64,000 bases of DNA from Zobellia uliginosa (GTDB lineage: Bacteria > Bacteroidota > Bacteroidia > Flavobacteriales > Flavobacteriaceae): positions 304,275-368,274 of the forward strand of contig NZ_FTOB01000002.1 in the NCBI RefSeq assembly GCF_900156625.1, in the 5' to 3' direction. How positions within the stretch are numbered: position 1 is the stretch's first letter; every line of letters begins with the position of its first letter. Under the pieces are notes generated by a model. That model was not told where the DNA came from and ran no database searches. It saw only the letters and a list, made by a program, of their open reading frames with translations. Positions 35,545 to 45,350 of the stretch are shown one piece after another. The position numbers were made by a program, and so were the translations under genes.

Positions 35545-37296
35545 TTAATAACCTTCGTTTTGAATAAGCGCCTCGGTTCTATTTATTTCTGATTGTGGTA
35601 TTGGCAAGTAGTACTGTTTTTTATCAAATGGTCTTGTTTCAATTGTAAATTCTTCAAAAGAAACATTTTCATCAAGATCTTTTGTCCAGCGCAGACCTTT
35701 TACGTCAAAACCAAGATTATCTTCATTTAACCAACGTCTTTCGTCAAAGAAGTTATGACCTTCAAAGGCAAGCTCTACCCGTCGCTCTCTTTTTATTGCT
35801 TCTAATAGTTCTGGACCACTAGCTGTAATAGCTGGTTGCAAGGCCCTTTCAGAAACCCTACTTACATATCTTCTTGCCGTCTCTTCATCACCAGCTCTAA
35901 AGGAAGCCTCTGCATAATTTAGATAAATTTCTGCAAGTCGATAGATGATATAGGGTCTACCCGGGCTAGCTTGTTTTACATCTGTACCCAATGCCTCATT
36001 TTGAAATTTACGTATTCCATATCCAGTTGTAGATCCGTGTCTAAAGTTTCCTAAGGTCTGCTGGTCTTGTGAAAAAGAATCTAAACCATCTGGGACAACG
36101 GTGTTATCTAAAGAAATAGCGTAATCAATAGGTCTTCCTCTAAATATAGCTCCTTGGTAATTGATATTGGCGTAAAAACGCATTTCGCGATTCTCGTAAG
36201 GGTTTGCTGCATCATAGGAAGGACTATCCGTAGTATTACCGTCATCCATATTATAAATTAAGGTGTGGTTGTGCAATGGTGTAGAAAGATTCCATCCATC
36301 AAAACCTCTAGGCGATTGCGCATTGTCAGGTTGGGTCGTTACATCGGTGCCGAAGCCAAAAACAGTTCCCCCAAACGGTCTTGCGAATAAGATATCTTGA
36401 TTTGCTGATAAAAATAGATCTTGATAAGCCTTAGCATCGGGAGTACTTATCAAATCTCGATCCCCTACCAAATCAATGACTGCTTTAGCAGCATCCGCAG
36501 CATCTTGCCATTTGTTGGCCTTGTCATAGGTGTACAATTCCAAATTAGATGTTTGCGGAGCCATAGACGGGTCGTGCAAATCACTCGCTGCATATAACAA
36601 AGTTCTAGATTTCAATGCCAACGCAGCCAATCTTGTAGCTCTGCCAAATTCTCCACTTTCTCTAGTTAGTGGTAAAAGTGGGGCGATTTCATCAATTTCA
36701 CTAACAATAAAATCTACGACTTCTTGATAACTATTACGTGGAATATTAAAGTCGTCATCTAGCGTTGTAGCCGAGGTTAATAATGGTACGCCCCCAAAGA
36801 ACTTTAATAGTTTTGAATACTGATTAGCCCGTAAAAAACGCATCTCAGCCTTTAAGGCTTCTATTTCATCAGGATGATTTATTTGGGCCTCGCTACCTTC
36901 AACCAATTCTAAGAATACATTGGCTTGTCTTACATAGGTGTAAAGGTCTTGCCATTTTTGACCTAACTGTCCTACATTTTGAGAAGACCAACCCCTAAGA
37001 ACTCTAAAGATGTCCAAGGCTTGTGTTGCTGCGTTGAAATTCATTCTAGCTTCAATGGATGCTATTTCCACATTCATGTAACGTGCCCAAAACTGGGAGC
37101 CAGCCCCAAATGACTCTGTACTGTTATAAGTAGTAAGTAATAACAGTTCAACTTGTTCTGGTGTACTCAATACCAAATCACTGGCAAATGAGTCCCTTAC
37201 GTCTATATCCAAGCTTTCTTCACAACTGCTAAAGGTCATAAAGAATGCTATCAGCATGATAATGCTTATTTTTTTTATTGCTTTAATATTTCTCAT
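35545..37296 (-). CDS. SusD-like surface glycan-binding lipoprotein (pair 3)
   Basis: About 583 residues from the ATG at 37296, chosen because it follows the susC stop by 10 bp and starts a good lipoprotein signal (IIMLIAFFMTFSSC, then EESLDIDV). An ATG at 37326 would overlap susC. SusD/RagB features are AEMRFLRANQYSKLLKFFGG, YIIYRLAEIYLNYAEASFR, YVSRVSERALQ and KRERRVELAFEGHNFFDERR, ending QYYLPIPQSE. Codon choice is more A/T-rich than in the neighbouring sulfatase genes by eye (TTA, AGA and AAT are frequent). It is transcribed against the preceding block and has a relic of a second SusD tail directly behind it. Partner of the following SusC; probable foreign or exchanged allele. Confidence 0.94.
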   Translation of the reverse strand: MRNIKAIKKISIIMLIAFFMTFSSCEESLDIDVRDSFASDLVLSTPEQVELLLLTTYNSTESFGAGSQFWARYMNVEIASIEARMNFNAATQALDIFRVLRGWSSQNVGQLGQKWQDLYTYVRQANVFLELVEGSEAQINHPDEIEALKAEMRFLRANQYSKLLKFFGGVPLLTSATTLDDDFNIPRNSYQEVVDFIVSEIDEIAPLLPLTRESGEFGRATRLAALALKSRTLLYAASDLHDPSMAPQTSNLELYTYDKANKWQDAADAAKAVIDLVGDRDLISTPDAKAYQDLFLSANQDILFARPFGGTVFGFGTDVTTQPDNAQSPRGFDGWNLSTPLHNHTLIYNMDDGNTTDSPSYDAANPYENREMRFYANINYQGAIFRGRPIDYAISLDNTVVPDGLDSFSQDQQTLGNFRHGSTTGYGIRKFQNEALGTDVKQASPGRPYIIYRLAEIYLNYAEASFRAGDEETARRYVSRVSERALQPAITASGPELLEAIKRERRVELAFEGHNFFDERRWLNEDNLGFDVKGLRWTKDLDENVSFEEFTIETRPFDKKQYYLPIPQSEINRTEALIQNEGY

Positions 37297-37306
37297 AATT
37301 CTTTTT

Positions 37307-40300
37307 TTAGAAACTAAAATTAACACCCAAAGTATATGTTTTTAGAGGAGTATATTGTGCTCCCCTAAAATTGTTATACCCTGTAGCTTCAGGATCGAGG
37401 CCCAAGTCCCAGATATCTGAGAAGAAAGTGGCTAGGTTAAACCCTCTGGCAAACAGGCGAACATCAGCAAATTTGATAACATCGCTTTTTAAGGTGTACG
37501 AAAGTTCCACTTCTTTTAGGCGCACAAAAGAGGCGTCAAAATAGTAAAGGTCAGCAAAACCATCAGTACCGTCTATTTGCCCTCCACTAATGGCATCTCC
37601 TTGTGCAAACGCTCTTGGATAGATTGAGTTAGTGTTGTTTGGCGTCCATCTTTCATTGAATACAAATTCTGGTTTTGCGCCTGATTGATCAAAGAATACC
37701 AATGTTTCTGCTTCAGCTTGCCCTTGAAACAAGAAATTAAAACCAAAAGATTTGTAATTGAAGCCCCCATATATACCGTATTGTATTTGTGGAATGTTTG
37801 AAGTTGATGTTCTGATAAAATCATTTCCATCAACTACACCATCATCATTTACATCTATGTAAATCGGTTCTCCCGGCACAGTGCCCTCTCTTTTAATGGA
37901 AGTAGCATCAACCTGGGCTTGGTCTTTAAAGATTCCATTTGTCGGGAAGACCCTATTATAGGAGTCTATGGGTTTACCTGCTTGCTTTTGGGAATCTAAG
38001 ATATTTTCTCCCTCAGGCAAAGAAACTACTTCGTTACGAGCATTTGTAAAATTCACTCCTAAATTATAAGAGAAGTTATCGGTTACTTCGTCATTCCAGG
38101 CTAATTCAAATTCGTAACCCCAGCTTCTGGTCTTACCTATGTTTTCAGCCGGAATTTGACTGTTCTGTAACCCTATAAACCCAGGAATAGCTCCTGATCT
38201 ATTCACTAAAATATCTGATCTATCTTGTTCGTAGTAGTTGAAATCACCTGATAATTTATTGTCGAACAATGTAAAGTTCAAACCAATATTCCATAGCTGT
38301 GCAGTCTCCCAAGTAACATCGGGGTTAGCTAGCCTAGCAAGATTGTAGGTATTGACAAAACTTTCACCACCTTCTCCCAATACGTAATAATTTGGGAACC
38401 TTGTGCCTAATGGATTAATTGCGTTACCTGTATTCGTTCCAAGATCGAACAAGGAAAGGAATTGGTTCGCACCAATACGGTCGTTACCCATTTTTGACAA
38501 AGAAGCCCTAAGTTTTAAACCATCGATCCAAGCTACATTCTCTAAAAAACTTTCTTTATCCATCGCCCATGAGACTGCAGCACTTGGAAATGTCCCATAA
38601 CGATTGCCTTCACCAAATCTACTGGACCCATCATATCGCATTGTGAAGTCAATAAAGTATTTTTTCTTAAAATCATATGATAGGGACCCAAAGAAATCTT
38701 GTCTTTTGAACTCAGAACTTGTTCCGCCTGAAGCCTGTCTATCATCATTATTACCTTGAAATAATTCTCCTCTTCTAGCATCAGGAAATCCACCAACTTT
38801 AGTAGCAAAGAAATTGTTTGAAGCATTATTCAATCTTTCCATTCCTATGAAGGTGCTTATAGAGTGCACGCCGAAGGTGTTATCGTAATGTAAACGTGCA
38901 TTATAGATTTGTTCATCAAATTTGCTAAATCTCTCTGTCAAGATACGTTCAGTTCCTTGTTGGTTGGATCCAATTCTTGGCTCAAAAGTACCATCATCCA
39001 ATTGCGCATAAAAAGTCCATGGCGAATACCAAGATTTTGAATTGGTTTCAATTTTCCTGAATCCTGTAAATCCTTTTATACTTAAACCCTTTAAAACTTT
39101 ATCCAAGTTCCAATCTGCCGTGAAACGACCTGTTGTCGTGTTTGTAAAATTATCTTCAAAACCAGAGGCGTTGCTTGAAGTTAAAATAGGGTTACCTTCA
39201 TCACCTCCCCGTGCAGGAAGACCATTAGGGTATCTTGCAATTTCATTTGGCGGTAGAGCAAAAATTAATTTATAAATATTATTTGCGTTAACACCTGGCG
39301 CCGTCCTTTTACCAAAACGTGTAGCCAAATCTACTCCTAGTTTAAAGCTGTCCGATAAATTGACATCTATATTAGAACGTAGTTGGTATTGCTTAAAACC
39401 TAAAGCACCTGATTTATATAAACCTTTTTGGTCTATAAAATCACCACTTACAAAATACTTTGCTTTTTCGGCACCTCCAGAAACAGAAAGAGAGGTTCTA
39501 GATTCGGGAGAAGTCTTTGCCAATACCTCATCGGCCCAATCCGTATTTGGAAAACCTGCAATATCCTCAGGTGTAAATACAAGATCTGCATCAGCACCAT
39601 TAACTCTTGCATTTATTTCATTCTCGTAGGTTGCAAACTGGTTTACATCCATCAATTCTGGCCGTTTGGTAAATGATGAAACGTTGTAAGCATGAGAGAA
39701 ATTGATTTTCGGCTTTCCTGATTTACCTCTTTTCGTAGTTACCAAAATTACCCCGTTGGCTGCTCTAGAACCATAAATTGCAGCGGCACCATCTTTAAGT
39801 ACCGTAAGTGATTCAATATCTTGCGGTGCTAATTGAGAGAATGAACCTGAGGGAACACCATCTATAAGAATCAACGGAGTGTTATTACCTAAGGTAGATT
39901 TTCCCCTGATCAAGATCGTAGTAGCATCATCGTCTGTACTGCCACCGCCGCCATTGCCTGCACCTGGTACACCACCACGGTCACTAATAATTAGACCAGA
40001 AGCCCTACCTGCCAGGGATTTGGCAACATCTTTACTTGAGGATTGTTCAATTGCTTTGTTATCAATAGTACTTACCGATCCTGTTACTTCTCCTTTTTTC
40101 TTGGTTGAATACCCCAATACAACCACTTCTTCAAGTTTGGCCGCATCTTCTTCTAGTGTAACGTTAATTTCAGTTTGGCTACCAACTTTAATTTCTTTTG
40201 AAGAATATCCTATATATGAGTATACTAGGGTAGTTTCCGCATCTACTTCTATGTTATAATTACCATCAAAATCTGTAGAAGTACCTTTGGTACTTCCTTT

Positions 40301-40534
40301 AACAAGAATGGTTACACCGGCCAATGGTCCCATGGCATCCGATACGGTACCGGATACCGTCCGTTGGACTGGGGGGGCGGTGAGGTCGTTTTCTAAAGGC
40401 GATTCCGTAGTCTTCGAAAATGCGTGTGATTGCATTGGAATCGTTACTGCTAAGATTATCGCGAATTTGAGAACGAGTAATCTTTTGATGGAGTTGCTTG
40501 GGCAGCCCGCATCAGTAAACCATTTGATTTTCAT
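37307..40534 (-). CDS. SusC-like TonB-dependent glycan transporter (pair 3)
   Basis: A 1075-residue outer-membrane transporter. The signal segment is VLKFAIILAVTIPMQSHAFS, followed by an acidic linker and the carboxypeptidase-D-like domain (VSGTVSDAMGPLAGVTILVK). The plug starts at LEEVVVLGYSTKKKGEVTGS and has a Gly-rich insertion (GAGNGGGGSTDDD). It continues with LILIDGVPSGSF and AAIYGSRAANGVILVTTKRG; the barrel ends in YTLGVNFSF. By eye, roughly the first 75 codons use more G/C-ending codons than the rest, suggesting a chimeric join near 40300. The gene lacks the TTGTCAA motif seen upstream of pairs 1 and 2. Family certain; substrate may differ from the other pairs. Confidence 0.94.
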   Translation of the reverse strand: MKIKWFTDAGCPSNSIKRLLVLKFAIILAVTIPMQSHAFSKTTESPLENDLTAPPVQRTVSGTVSDAMGPLAGVTILVKGSTKGTSTDFDGNYNIEVDAETTLVYSYIGYSSKEIKVGSQTEINVTLEEDAAKLEEVVVLGYSTKKKGEVTGSVSTIDNKAIEQSSSKDVAKSLAGRASGLIISDRGGVPGAGNGGGGSTDDDATTILIRGKSTLGNNTPLILIDGVPSGSFSQLAPQDIESLTVLKDGAAAIYGSRAANGVILVTTKRGKSGKPKINFSHAYNVSSFTKRPELMDVNQFATYENEINARVNGADADLVFTPEDIAGFPNTDWADEVLAKTSPESRTSLSVSGGAEKAKYFVSGDFIDQKGLYKSGALGFKQYQLRSNIDVNLSDSFKLGVDLATRFGKRTAPGVNANNIYKLIFALPPNEIARYPNGLPARGGDEGNPILTSSNASGFEDNFTNTTTGRFTADWNLDKVLKGLSIKGFTGFRKIETNSKSWYSPWTFYAQLDDGTFEPRIGSNQQGTERILTERFSKFDEQIYNARLHYDNTFGVHSISTFIGMERLNNASNNFFATKVGGFPDARRGELFQGNNDDRQASGGTSSEFKRQDFFGSLSYDFKKKYFIDFTMRYDGSSRFGEGNRYGTFPSAAVSWAMDKESFLENVAWIDGLKLRASLSKMGNDRIGANQFLSLFDLGTNTGNAINPLGTRFPNYYVLGEGGESFVNTYNLARLANPDVTWETAQLWNIGLNFTLFDNKLSGDFNYYEQDRSDILVNRSGAIPGFIGLQNSQIPAENIGKTRSWGYEFELAWNDEVTDNFSYNLGVNFTNARNEVVSLPEGENILDSQKQAGKPIDSYNRVFPTNGIFKDQAQVDATSIKREGTVPGEPIYIDVNDDGVVDGNDFIRTSTSNIPQIQYGIYGGFNYKSFGFNFLFQGQAEAETLVFFDQSGAKPEFVFNERWTPNNTNSIYPRAFAQGDAISGGQIDGTDGFADLYYFDASFVRLKEVELSYTLKSDVIKFADVRLFARGFNLATFFSDIWDLGLDPEATGYNNFRGAQYTPLKTYTLGVNFSF

Positions 40535-41069
40535 AAATTTGAATTAGTTAGAGTTAAACATGCCCCAGGATCAATGGGGTAATACTTTACATCATGCTTG
40601 GCATGAAATTCTAAAGGGGAATGTTGGCGCATTCTCCTTTTTTTGGTCGGTTACATCTTGTGTTTTTTTTTCTTAGGGTTCAACATTTTAATGTGTTAGG
40701 TCGAAATATGAATTTGATAATATGCAATTGAATTTTACAAAAGAAGCATAAAAAAAGAGGGAAGCATTTGCGAAATTTAACTAGCGGTAACACTATTTTA
40801 CCATTTTTTGGGTTAGATGATGGTAATAGTGTTAAAAATTCAGTTTATGAAGGGGAATGGAAGCCTTAATCGTTTGGTAGATTTCTATTTTTTGAAGAAA
40901 AGTCTTTCTTCGCGCTTATCGGTCGAAGGGTAGGGGAGGTGTTCCTTTAAACAAAGAAAGCTGACCAGAAAGGCTTGATGACCTTCTAGTTAGCTTTGTT
41001 GTGATCTTTATAAAACGATAGGGCCTGATATAGGCGAAAATGGATAAGCAGCTTAATATAGGTTTAAAG
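40535..41069. other. Region between third susC and response regulator
   Basis: 535 bp upstream of the - strand susC and downstream of the kinase/regulator pair. It contains a terminator-like hairpin at 40950-41000. It also has a short imperfect hairpin around 40619-40640 in what would be the susC leader (GGAGAATG and CATTCCCC on the - strand). No supported gene and no TTGTCAA motif. Confidence 0.5.
40950..41000 (-). terminator. Terminator-like hairpin after the kinase/regulator pair
   Basis: On the - strand AACAAAGCT pairs with an AGCTTTCTTTGTT arm and CTAGAAGG pairs with CCTTTCTGG, with small mismatches. The sequence after it is T-rich but not a clean tract. Confidence 0.5.
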
Positions 41070-41477
41070 CTAGCTGGCTTTCAGTTGGGTAAATACGAGT
41101 TCGAGCTGTTCGGTTTTTATGGGTTTTACAAAATAGTCGCAAATTTCATTTGCCCTTTTCGCCCTGTCGATGTCAATGGGGTCCAAGGAAGAAGAAATCA
41201 TATAGATGCTTATCTTCTTTTTGAGTTGGTGCCTGATCTTATCGAACTCCTTTAAAAACTGAAATCCATCCATAACCGGCATATCGATGTCAAGAAAAAT
41301 AACATCGGGTAATTCGGTGTCACTATCAAGGTGGTCGGTTATATAATTGAGGGCCTCTTCTCCATCCTCAAAGTCTAGGGTTTTTGCGTCTAAACGCATA
41401 TTTTCCATTTTTTTCACAACGGTATATCGATAGATGTAATCATCATCGATAATACAGATTTTCGGGGTTTTACTCAT
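41070..41477 (-). CDS. Single-domain response regulator
   Basis: A 135-residue CheY-like receiver with no output domain. The acidic pocket is in ICIIDDDYIYRY, the phosphoacceptor is in VIFLDIDMPVMDGFQFL, and the conserved Lys is in DYFVKPIK. It starts 9 bp after the multi-PAS kinase stop, so the pair is co-transcribed and the kinase is its likely phosphodonor. Stand-alone receivers of this kind in Bacteroidota usually act in phosphorelays or by protein contact. The output is unknown. Confidence 0.92.
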   Translation of the reverse strand: MSKTPKICIIDDDYIYRYTVVKKMENMRLDAKTLDFEDGEEALNYITDHLDSDTELPDVIFLDIDMPVMDGFQFLKEFDKIRHQLKKKISIYMISSSLDPIDIDRAKRANEICDYFVKPIKTEQLELVFTQLKAS

Positions 41478-41486
41478 GTGTTATAC

Positions 41487-44153
41487 TCAATTAAAATTTA
41501 TTGTGAAAGTAGTTCCGACATCTACCTGACTGGTAGCGGTAATAGTCCCCCCCATAGCTTCTACCTGTGATTTGGTCAAGAATAGTCCTACGCCTTTGGC
41601 TTCGGGATGTCTATGGAATACTTTGTTAAGACCGAAAAGTTTGTTACCGTGCTTTTCGAGGTCAATGCCCAGGCCATTGTCCTTGAATTGCAGCATTATT
41701 TTACCATTTACTGTCATTGATTTTATCTCTAATTCAAGAGTGCGTTCTTCACTTCTGTATTTTATGGCATTGCTTATTAAATTCAAGAATATGCTTTTTA
41801 AATATATGGTATGGTAACGTATAACTTGACATTCCGAAAAATCAGCGGTAATTCGGGCTCCCGATTTTAATATTTCACCTGCTAAAATTTCCTCTGTTCG
41901 GTGAAGCACCTGTTTAAACTTAATATCGGCAATATCGTCTTCATTATGTTCACTTTTAATTTTTAACGTTTCAACTAGAGTATTTAGTGTTGTGGTAAGG
42001 TGATTTATTACCATTTCGAATTTGTCGAATAAGCTTTCACGTAAGATTTTGCTATCTGTAGTTTTGTAAATGTCTAGTAATGAGTTTAGATTGCTTACCG
42101 GGGCACGAAGGTTATGTGAGGTGATATGGGTGAAGTCGGCCAGTTGTTGGTTTTTGTCGGTAAGTGTTTTGGCCAGTATTTCAAGGTTTTCCTTTGCTTT
42201 TATAATTTTTCGTTGTGCCGCCTTTTGCTTGGTGATATCACGAACGGCCAGTGAAACCAAGGTGCCTTCTTCGGTTTGTAAAGGGGCCATGTTTATTTGA
42301 ACCGGTATTTTTTGACCTGTTTTTCGAATGCCGAAAAGCGGTTCGGTTATGCCTAGTTGCTTCACTTTTGAACCGTTGAAGAATGAACTTATATTTTTCT
42401 TGCTGAGAGGTAAGATCTCTTGAGGTATGATTTTGGAAACGGGCTGGTCCAACAATTCTTCTGAGGTAAACTGAAATAGGTGTTCGGTTTGCTTGTTGGT
42501 GAGTTGGATATAACCGGAGCTGTTAATGATGACCATGGCATCAGGGGCTGATTCTAAAAGCCCCTTAAATTTCTTTTCGGCCATTTTGAGTTCGGTAACG
42601 TCTTGGGCCGTACCGATCAATTCTACCACATTTCCTTCCGTATTTAGAACTACCTCGCCAATATTATTTATAATTTTTATATTGCCCTTGGCCGTAATGA
42701 TACGATGTGTGTAGTTTTTAAACTCTTTATTTACGACACTTTCTTCATTATGGGTCACTACCGATTCACGGTCTTCAGGGTGGATGTAGCTCAGGAAATC
42801 TTCGAAGGTAAGCATGGTACTGCTGTTTTCGATTTCAAGTATTCTCAATAGGTTTTTCGAATGAAAGGTCTCGCCGGTATATGGCTTATAACGCCAGTTA
42901 CTTATTTTGGTAAGTTGTTCGGCATAGTTCAAACGCTCGTTTTTAATGACGAGTCTGCGTTCTATTTTCTTTAATCTTGAAATGTCGGTAGCTACTACGG
43001 TAAAACCGATATTTATTCCTTCGTCGTTTCTAAGGTTGGATACCGTGGCCTGAACAGGTACACTTGTACCATCTTTTCGGATATAGTTCCATTCCCTTGT
43101 ATCACTGAGTTCTTCGTAGGTGATATCGGAATAGTGGTTGAAATTTGCGGGTGATTTTCCGATCAGGGTAGCTACATCATACTTGAATTTTTTTACTTCT
43201 TCTAAAGGCAGGAAATCGGCCGGTGTTTTTTTGCCGATCATTTCTTCGGCCGAATAGCCTAAAAGCCTTTCTGCCCCTTTGTTAAAATGGTCGATAAAGC
43301 CCGATTCGCCCGTAGAGAAAATTACGTTGTGGTTCGAATTGAAAATAGATCTTAACTGGGCATGGGCCTTGTTTAGTTCTAATTTTGAAAATGTAACATC
43401 ACTGATATCTTGAACGAGACCGACCACACTTTTAAACTGGCCATCTATGATTTCGGGTTTCCCAATGACACGGACCCATCGGCGATTCCCCTTGGCGGTA
43501 ATAAGTTCAAAATTAAGGTCAAAGGAAATCTTCTTCTCAATGGCGTCTTGAATATGGGCGCTGAGTCTGGGGCGACTGTACTTTTCTTCAAAGAAATTTA
43601 TGGCCTCCTCAAGACTAGGGGTGTATTCGTCTTGAATCTCATGTATTTCACGGGTTATTTTACTCCAATATACCTTATTGTCGGTTAAACTGATTTCCCA
43701 AGTGCCCAATCGGGCCACTTCCTTGGTTTGTGCAAAAATATCTTCGGTCCGTTCTTTTTTGAGTTCATTTTCCTTTTGTGGGGTAATGTCTATGGTATTG
43801 ATAAAGAGGCCCCCGACCTCTCCTTCAGAAATGAACCAAGGGAAAATCTCCCAATGGAGCCATTTTACCTTCCCGCTTTTATTCATAAAGCTGGCTTCAT
43901 CGGTTGTATTGACCCCCTCGGTAAGACATTTTTGGTGGACTTCTTTTGAGCTTTTACTTATTTTAGGAAATAAATCATAGTAGCTAGATCCCACTATTTC
44001 TACGCCTTGCAAATTATATTCTTTTATCCAACGTTGTGATGCGGCAATACAATGCATATTCTTATCGAGCATTACAATAGTAGTAGGCGCCTGCTCGATA
44101 AATATTTTATGGTATGGTATTTTTGATTCCGCTTTTTCGGTTGATTTCTCCAA
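41487..44153 (-). CDS. Multi-PAS sensor histidine kinase
   Basis: An 888-residue kinase without a signal peptide or clear membrane helix, so probably cytoplasmic. Five PAS modules run in tandem at about 18-130, 150-250, 265-395, 405-515 and 525-650. They include PAC-type ends such as KWLHWEIFPWFISEGEVGGL, REWNYIRKDGTSVPVQATV and GQKIPVQINMAPLQ. A coiled linker leads to the H-box ADFTHITSHNLRAPVSNLNS. The ATPase domain has FLNLISNAIKYRSEE and a KGVGLFLTKSQVEAMGG G-box. Several PAS cores resemble ligand- or redox-sensing types but no flavin or heme signature stands out. It heads a two-gene unit with the receiver at 41070. Good family confidence, unknown signal. Confidence 0.92.
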   Translation of the reverse strand: MEKSTEKAESKIPYHKIFIEQAPTTIVMLDKNMHCIAASQRWIKEYNLQGVEIVGSSYYDLFPKISKSSKEVHQKCLTEGVNTTDEASFMNKSGKVKWLHWEIFPWFISEGEVGGLFINTIDITPQKENELKKERTEDIFAQTKEVARLGTWEISLTDNKVYWSKITREIHEIQDEYTPSLEEAINFFEEKYSRPRLSAHIQDAIEKKISFDLNFELITAKGNRRWVRVIGKPEIIDGQFKSVVGLVQDISDVTFSKLELNKAHAQLRSIFNSNHNVIFSTGESGFIDHFNKGAERLLGYSAEEMIGKKTPADFLPLEEVKKFKYDVATLIGKSPANFNHYSDITYEELSDTREWNYIRKDGTSVPVQATVSNLRNDEGINIGFTVVATDISRLKKIERRLVIKNERLNYAEQLTKISNWRYKPYTGETFHSKNLLRILEIENSSTMLTFEDFLSYIHPEDRESVVTHNEESVVNKEFKNYTHRIITAKGNIKIINNIGEVVLNTEGNVVELIGTAQDVTELKMAEKKFKGLLESAPDAMVIINSSGYIQLTNKQTEHLFQFTSEELLDQPVSKIIPQEILPLSKKNISSFFNGSKVKQLGITEPLFGIRKTGQKIPVQINMAPLQTEEGTLVSLAVRDITKQKAAQRKIIKAKENLEILAKTLTDKNQQLADFTHITSHNLRAPVSNLNSLLDIYKTTDSKILRESLFDKFEMVINHLTTTLNTLVETLKIKSEHNEDDIADIKFKQVLHRTEEILAGEILKSGARITADFSECQVIRYHTIYLKSIFLNLISNAIKYRSEERTLELEIKSMTVNGKIMLQFKDNGLGIDLEKHGNKLFGLNKVFHRHPEAKGVGLFLTKSQVEAMGGTITATSQVDVGTTFTINFN

Positions 44154-44325
44154 ATTGGTTAGGTTTATAAGAATATACCTTCAAGATAGTTATAATTTAC
44201 TGATGAAGGCTTTGGCTTTTCGTTTTTTTATGCGTAAAAAATGAAAATGGCCCAATCGCGCCCTAAAAACATGTGAATATTCCGTAAATCCCGTGATTTT
44301 AAGCTATTATGGGAATTTTTTGGGC

Positions 44326-45189
44326 CTATTTCATTTGGTAACGTTCTTTGTATGCTGTAGGGGTGTGGTTGGTAGCGGCCTTAAACTGTCGGTTAAAGTT
44401 AGACAAGGTTCTAAACCCACTTTGGTAACAGGCTTGTGAAGCGGTCATTTTTTTATCGATAAGTAATTTACAGGCATGGCCAATCCGTATTTCGTTTACG
44501 AATTCAGAGAAGGTTTTATTGGCGTGGGTCTTAAAATACCTGCTGAAAGACGTTGGGGTCATATTGGTGAGCTCGGCCATCTCGGTTATACCAATTTTTC
44601 GCGTAAAGTGTTTCATGACATGGGCATAGACCCGGTTCATCCGTTCGGTATCGCCTTCCCTTAAGGTATTGGTGTAACCGGAACTTGCCAAGACTTGCAA
44701 ATCTTCGGTCTTGGCAAGAAGGTTTAAAATGTGAAGGAGGCCGAGAACAGAATCAAATCCTTCCAAATCAGGGAGCTTCATTATTTTCTGTTGAATGATC
44801 GGTGCCGTTTGCCCTATAACATCAAAGCCCCGTAGGCTCTTTTTTAAAAGCTGTCGCAGTTCAATGTACTCTTCCTTGTTCAGAAGCGATTCGCTGATGA
44901 AATCGTGGTCAAAGTAAACCACTATGCCTTCTGCCTTAGCTTCTTGATCGGATTCTACAGGGTCGCTCTTCCATAGATGGGGTAGGTTTGGCCCGGTAAA
45001 GGTAATATCGCCCTGCTGAAATTGTTTTACATGATCGCCTACAAAACGCGTGCCTTTTCCTTTCAATACCATGAATAATTGATATTCAGGATGAAAGTGC
45101 CAGTTCGGGTCAAAAACAGGTTGCTTCAGGCGTTGAACGACGAAGGCATGGGTTTTGGGTATGGGCGATTTTTTTAGGGCAGATTTCAT
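44326..45189 (-). CDS. AraC-family regulator with cupin sensor domain
   Basis: A 287-residue regulator. The N-terminal cupin-like arm (DPNWHFHPEYQLFMVLKGKG, GDITFTGPNLPHLW) would bind a sugar or related ligand. The C-terminal double helix-turn-helix is GITEMAELTNMTPTSFSRYF and ACYQSGFRTLSNFNRQFK, ending in the family's TPTAYKERY. No signal peptide; cytoplasmic. It diverges from the ThuA-fusion gene across about 160 bp (45190-45350), the usual layout for a local activator of the catabolic operon at 45.3-50.9 kb. The target is inferred from position. Confidence 0.92.
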   Translation of the reverse strand: MKSALKKSPIPKTHAFVVQRLKQPVFDPNWHFHPEYQLFMVLKGKGTRFVGDHVKQFQQGDITFTGPNLPHLWKSDPVESDQEAKAEGIVVYFDHDFISESLLNKEEYIELRQLLKKSLRGFDVIGQTAPIIQQKIMKLPDLEGFDSVLGLLHILNLLAKTEDLQVLASSGYTNTLREGDTERMNRVYAHVMKHFTRKIGITEMAELTNMTPTSFSRYFKTHANKTFSEFVNEIRIGHACKLLIDKKMTASQACYQSGFRTLSNFNRQFKAATNHTPTAYKERYQMK

Positions 45190-45350
45190 AACACAATAAG
45201 GGCTGAATCTTTATCGATACGATACTAATTTATCGATAAAAATGCATTTATGGGCATATAATGATATATTTCAGTCAATATCTGACAATAGACAGTCTTT
45301 GTCGCCTTCAATAAATTCATAAAATTGAATTGTATTTAGAATTCATACTT

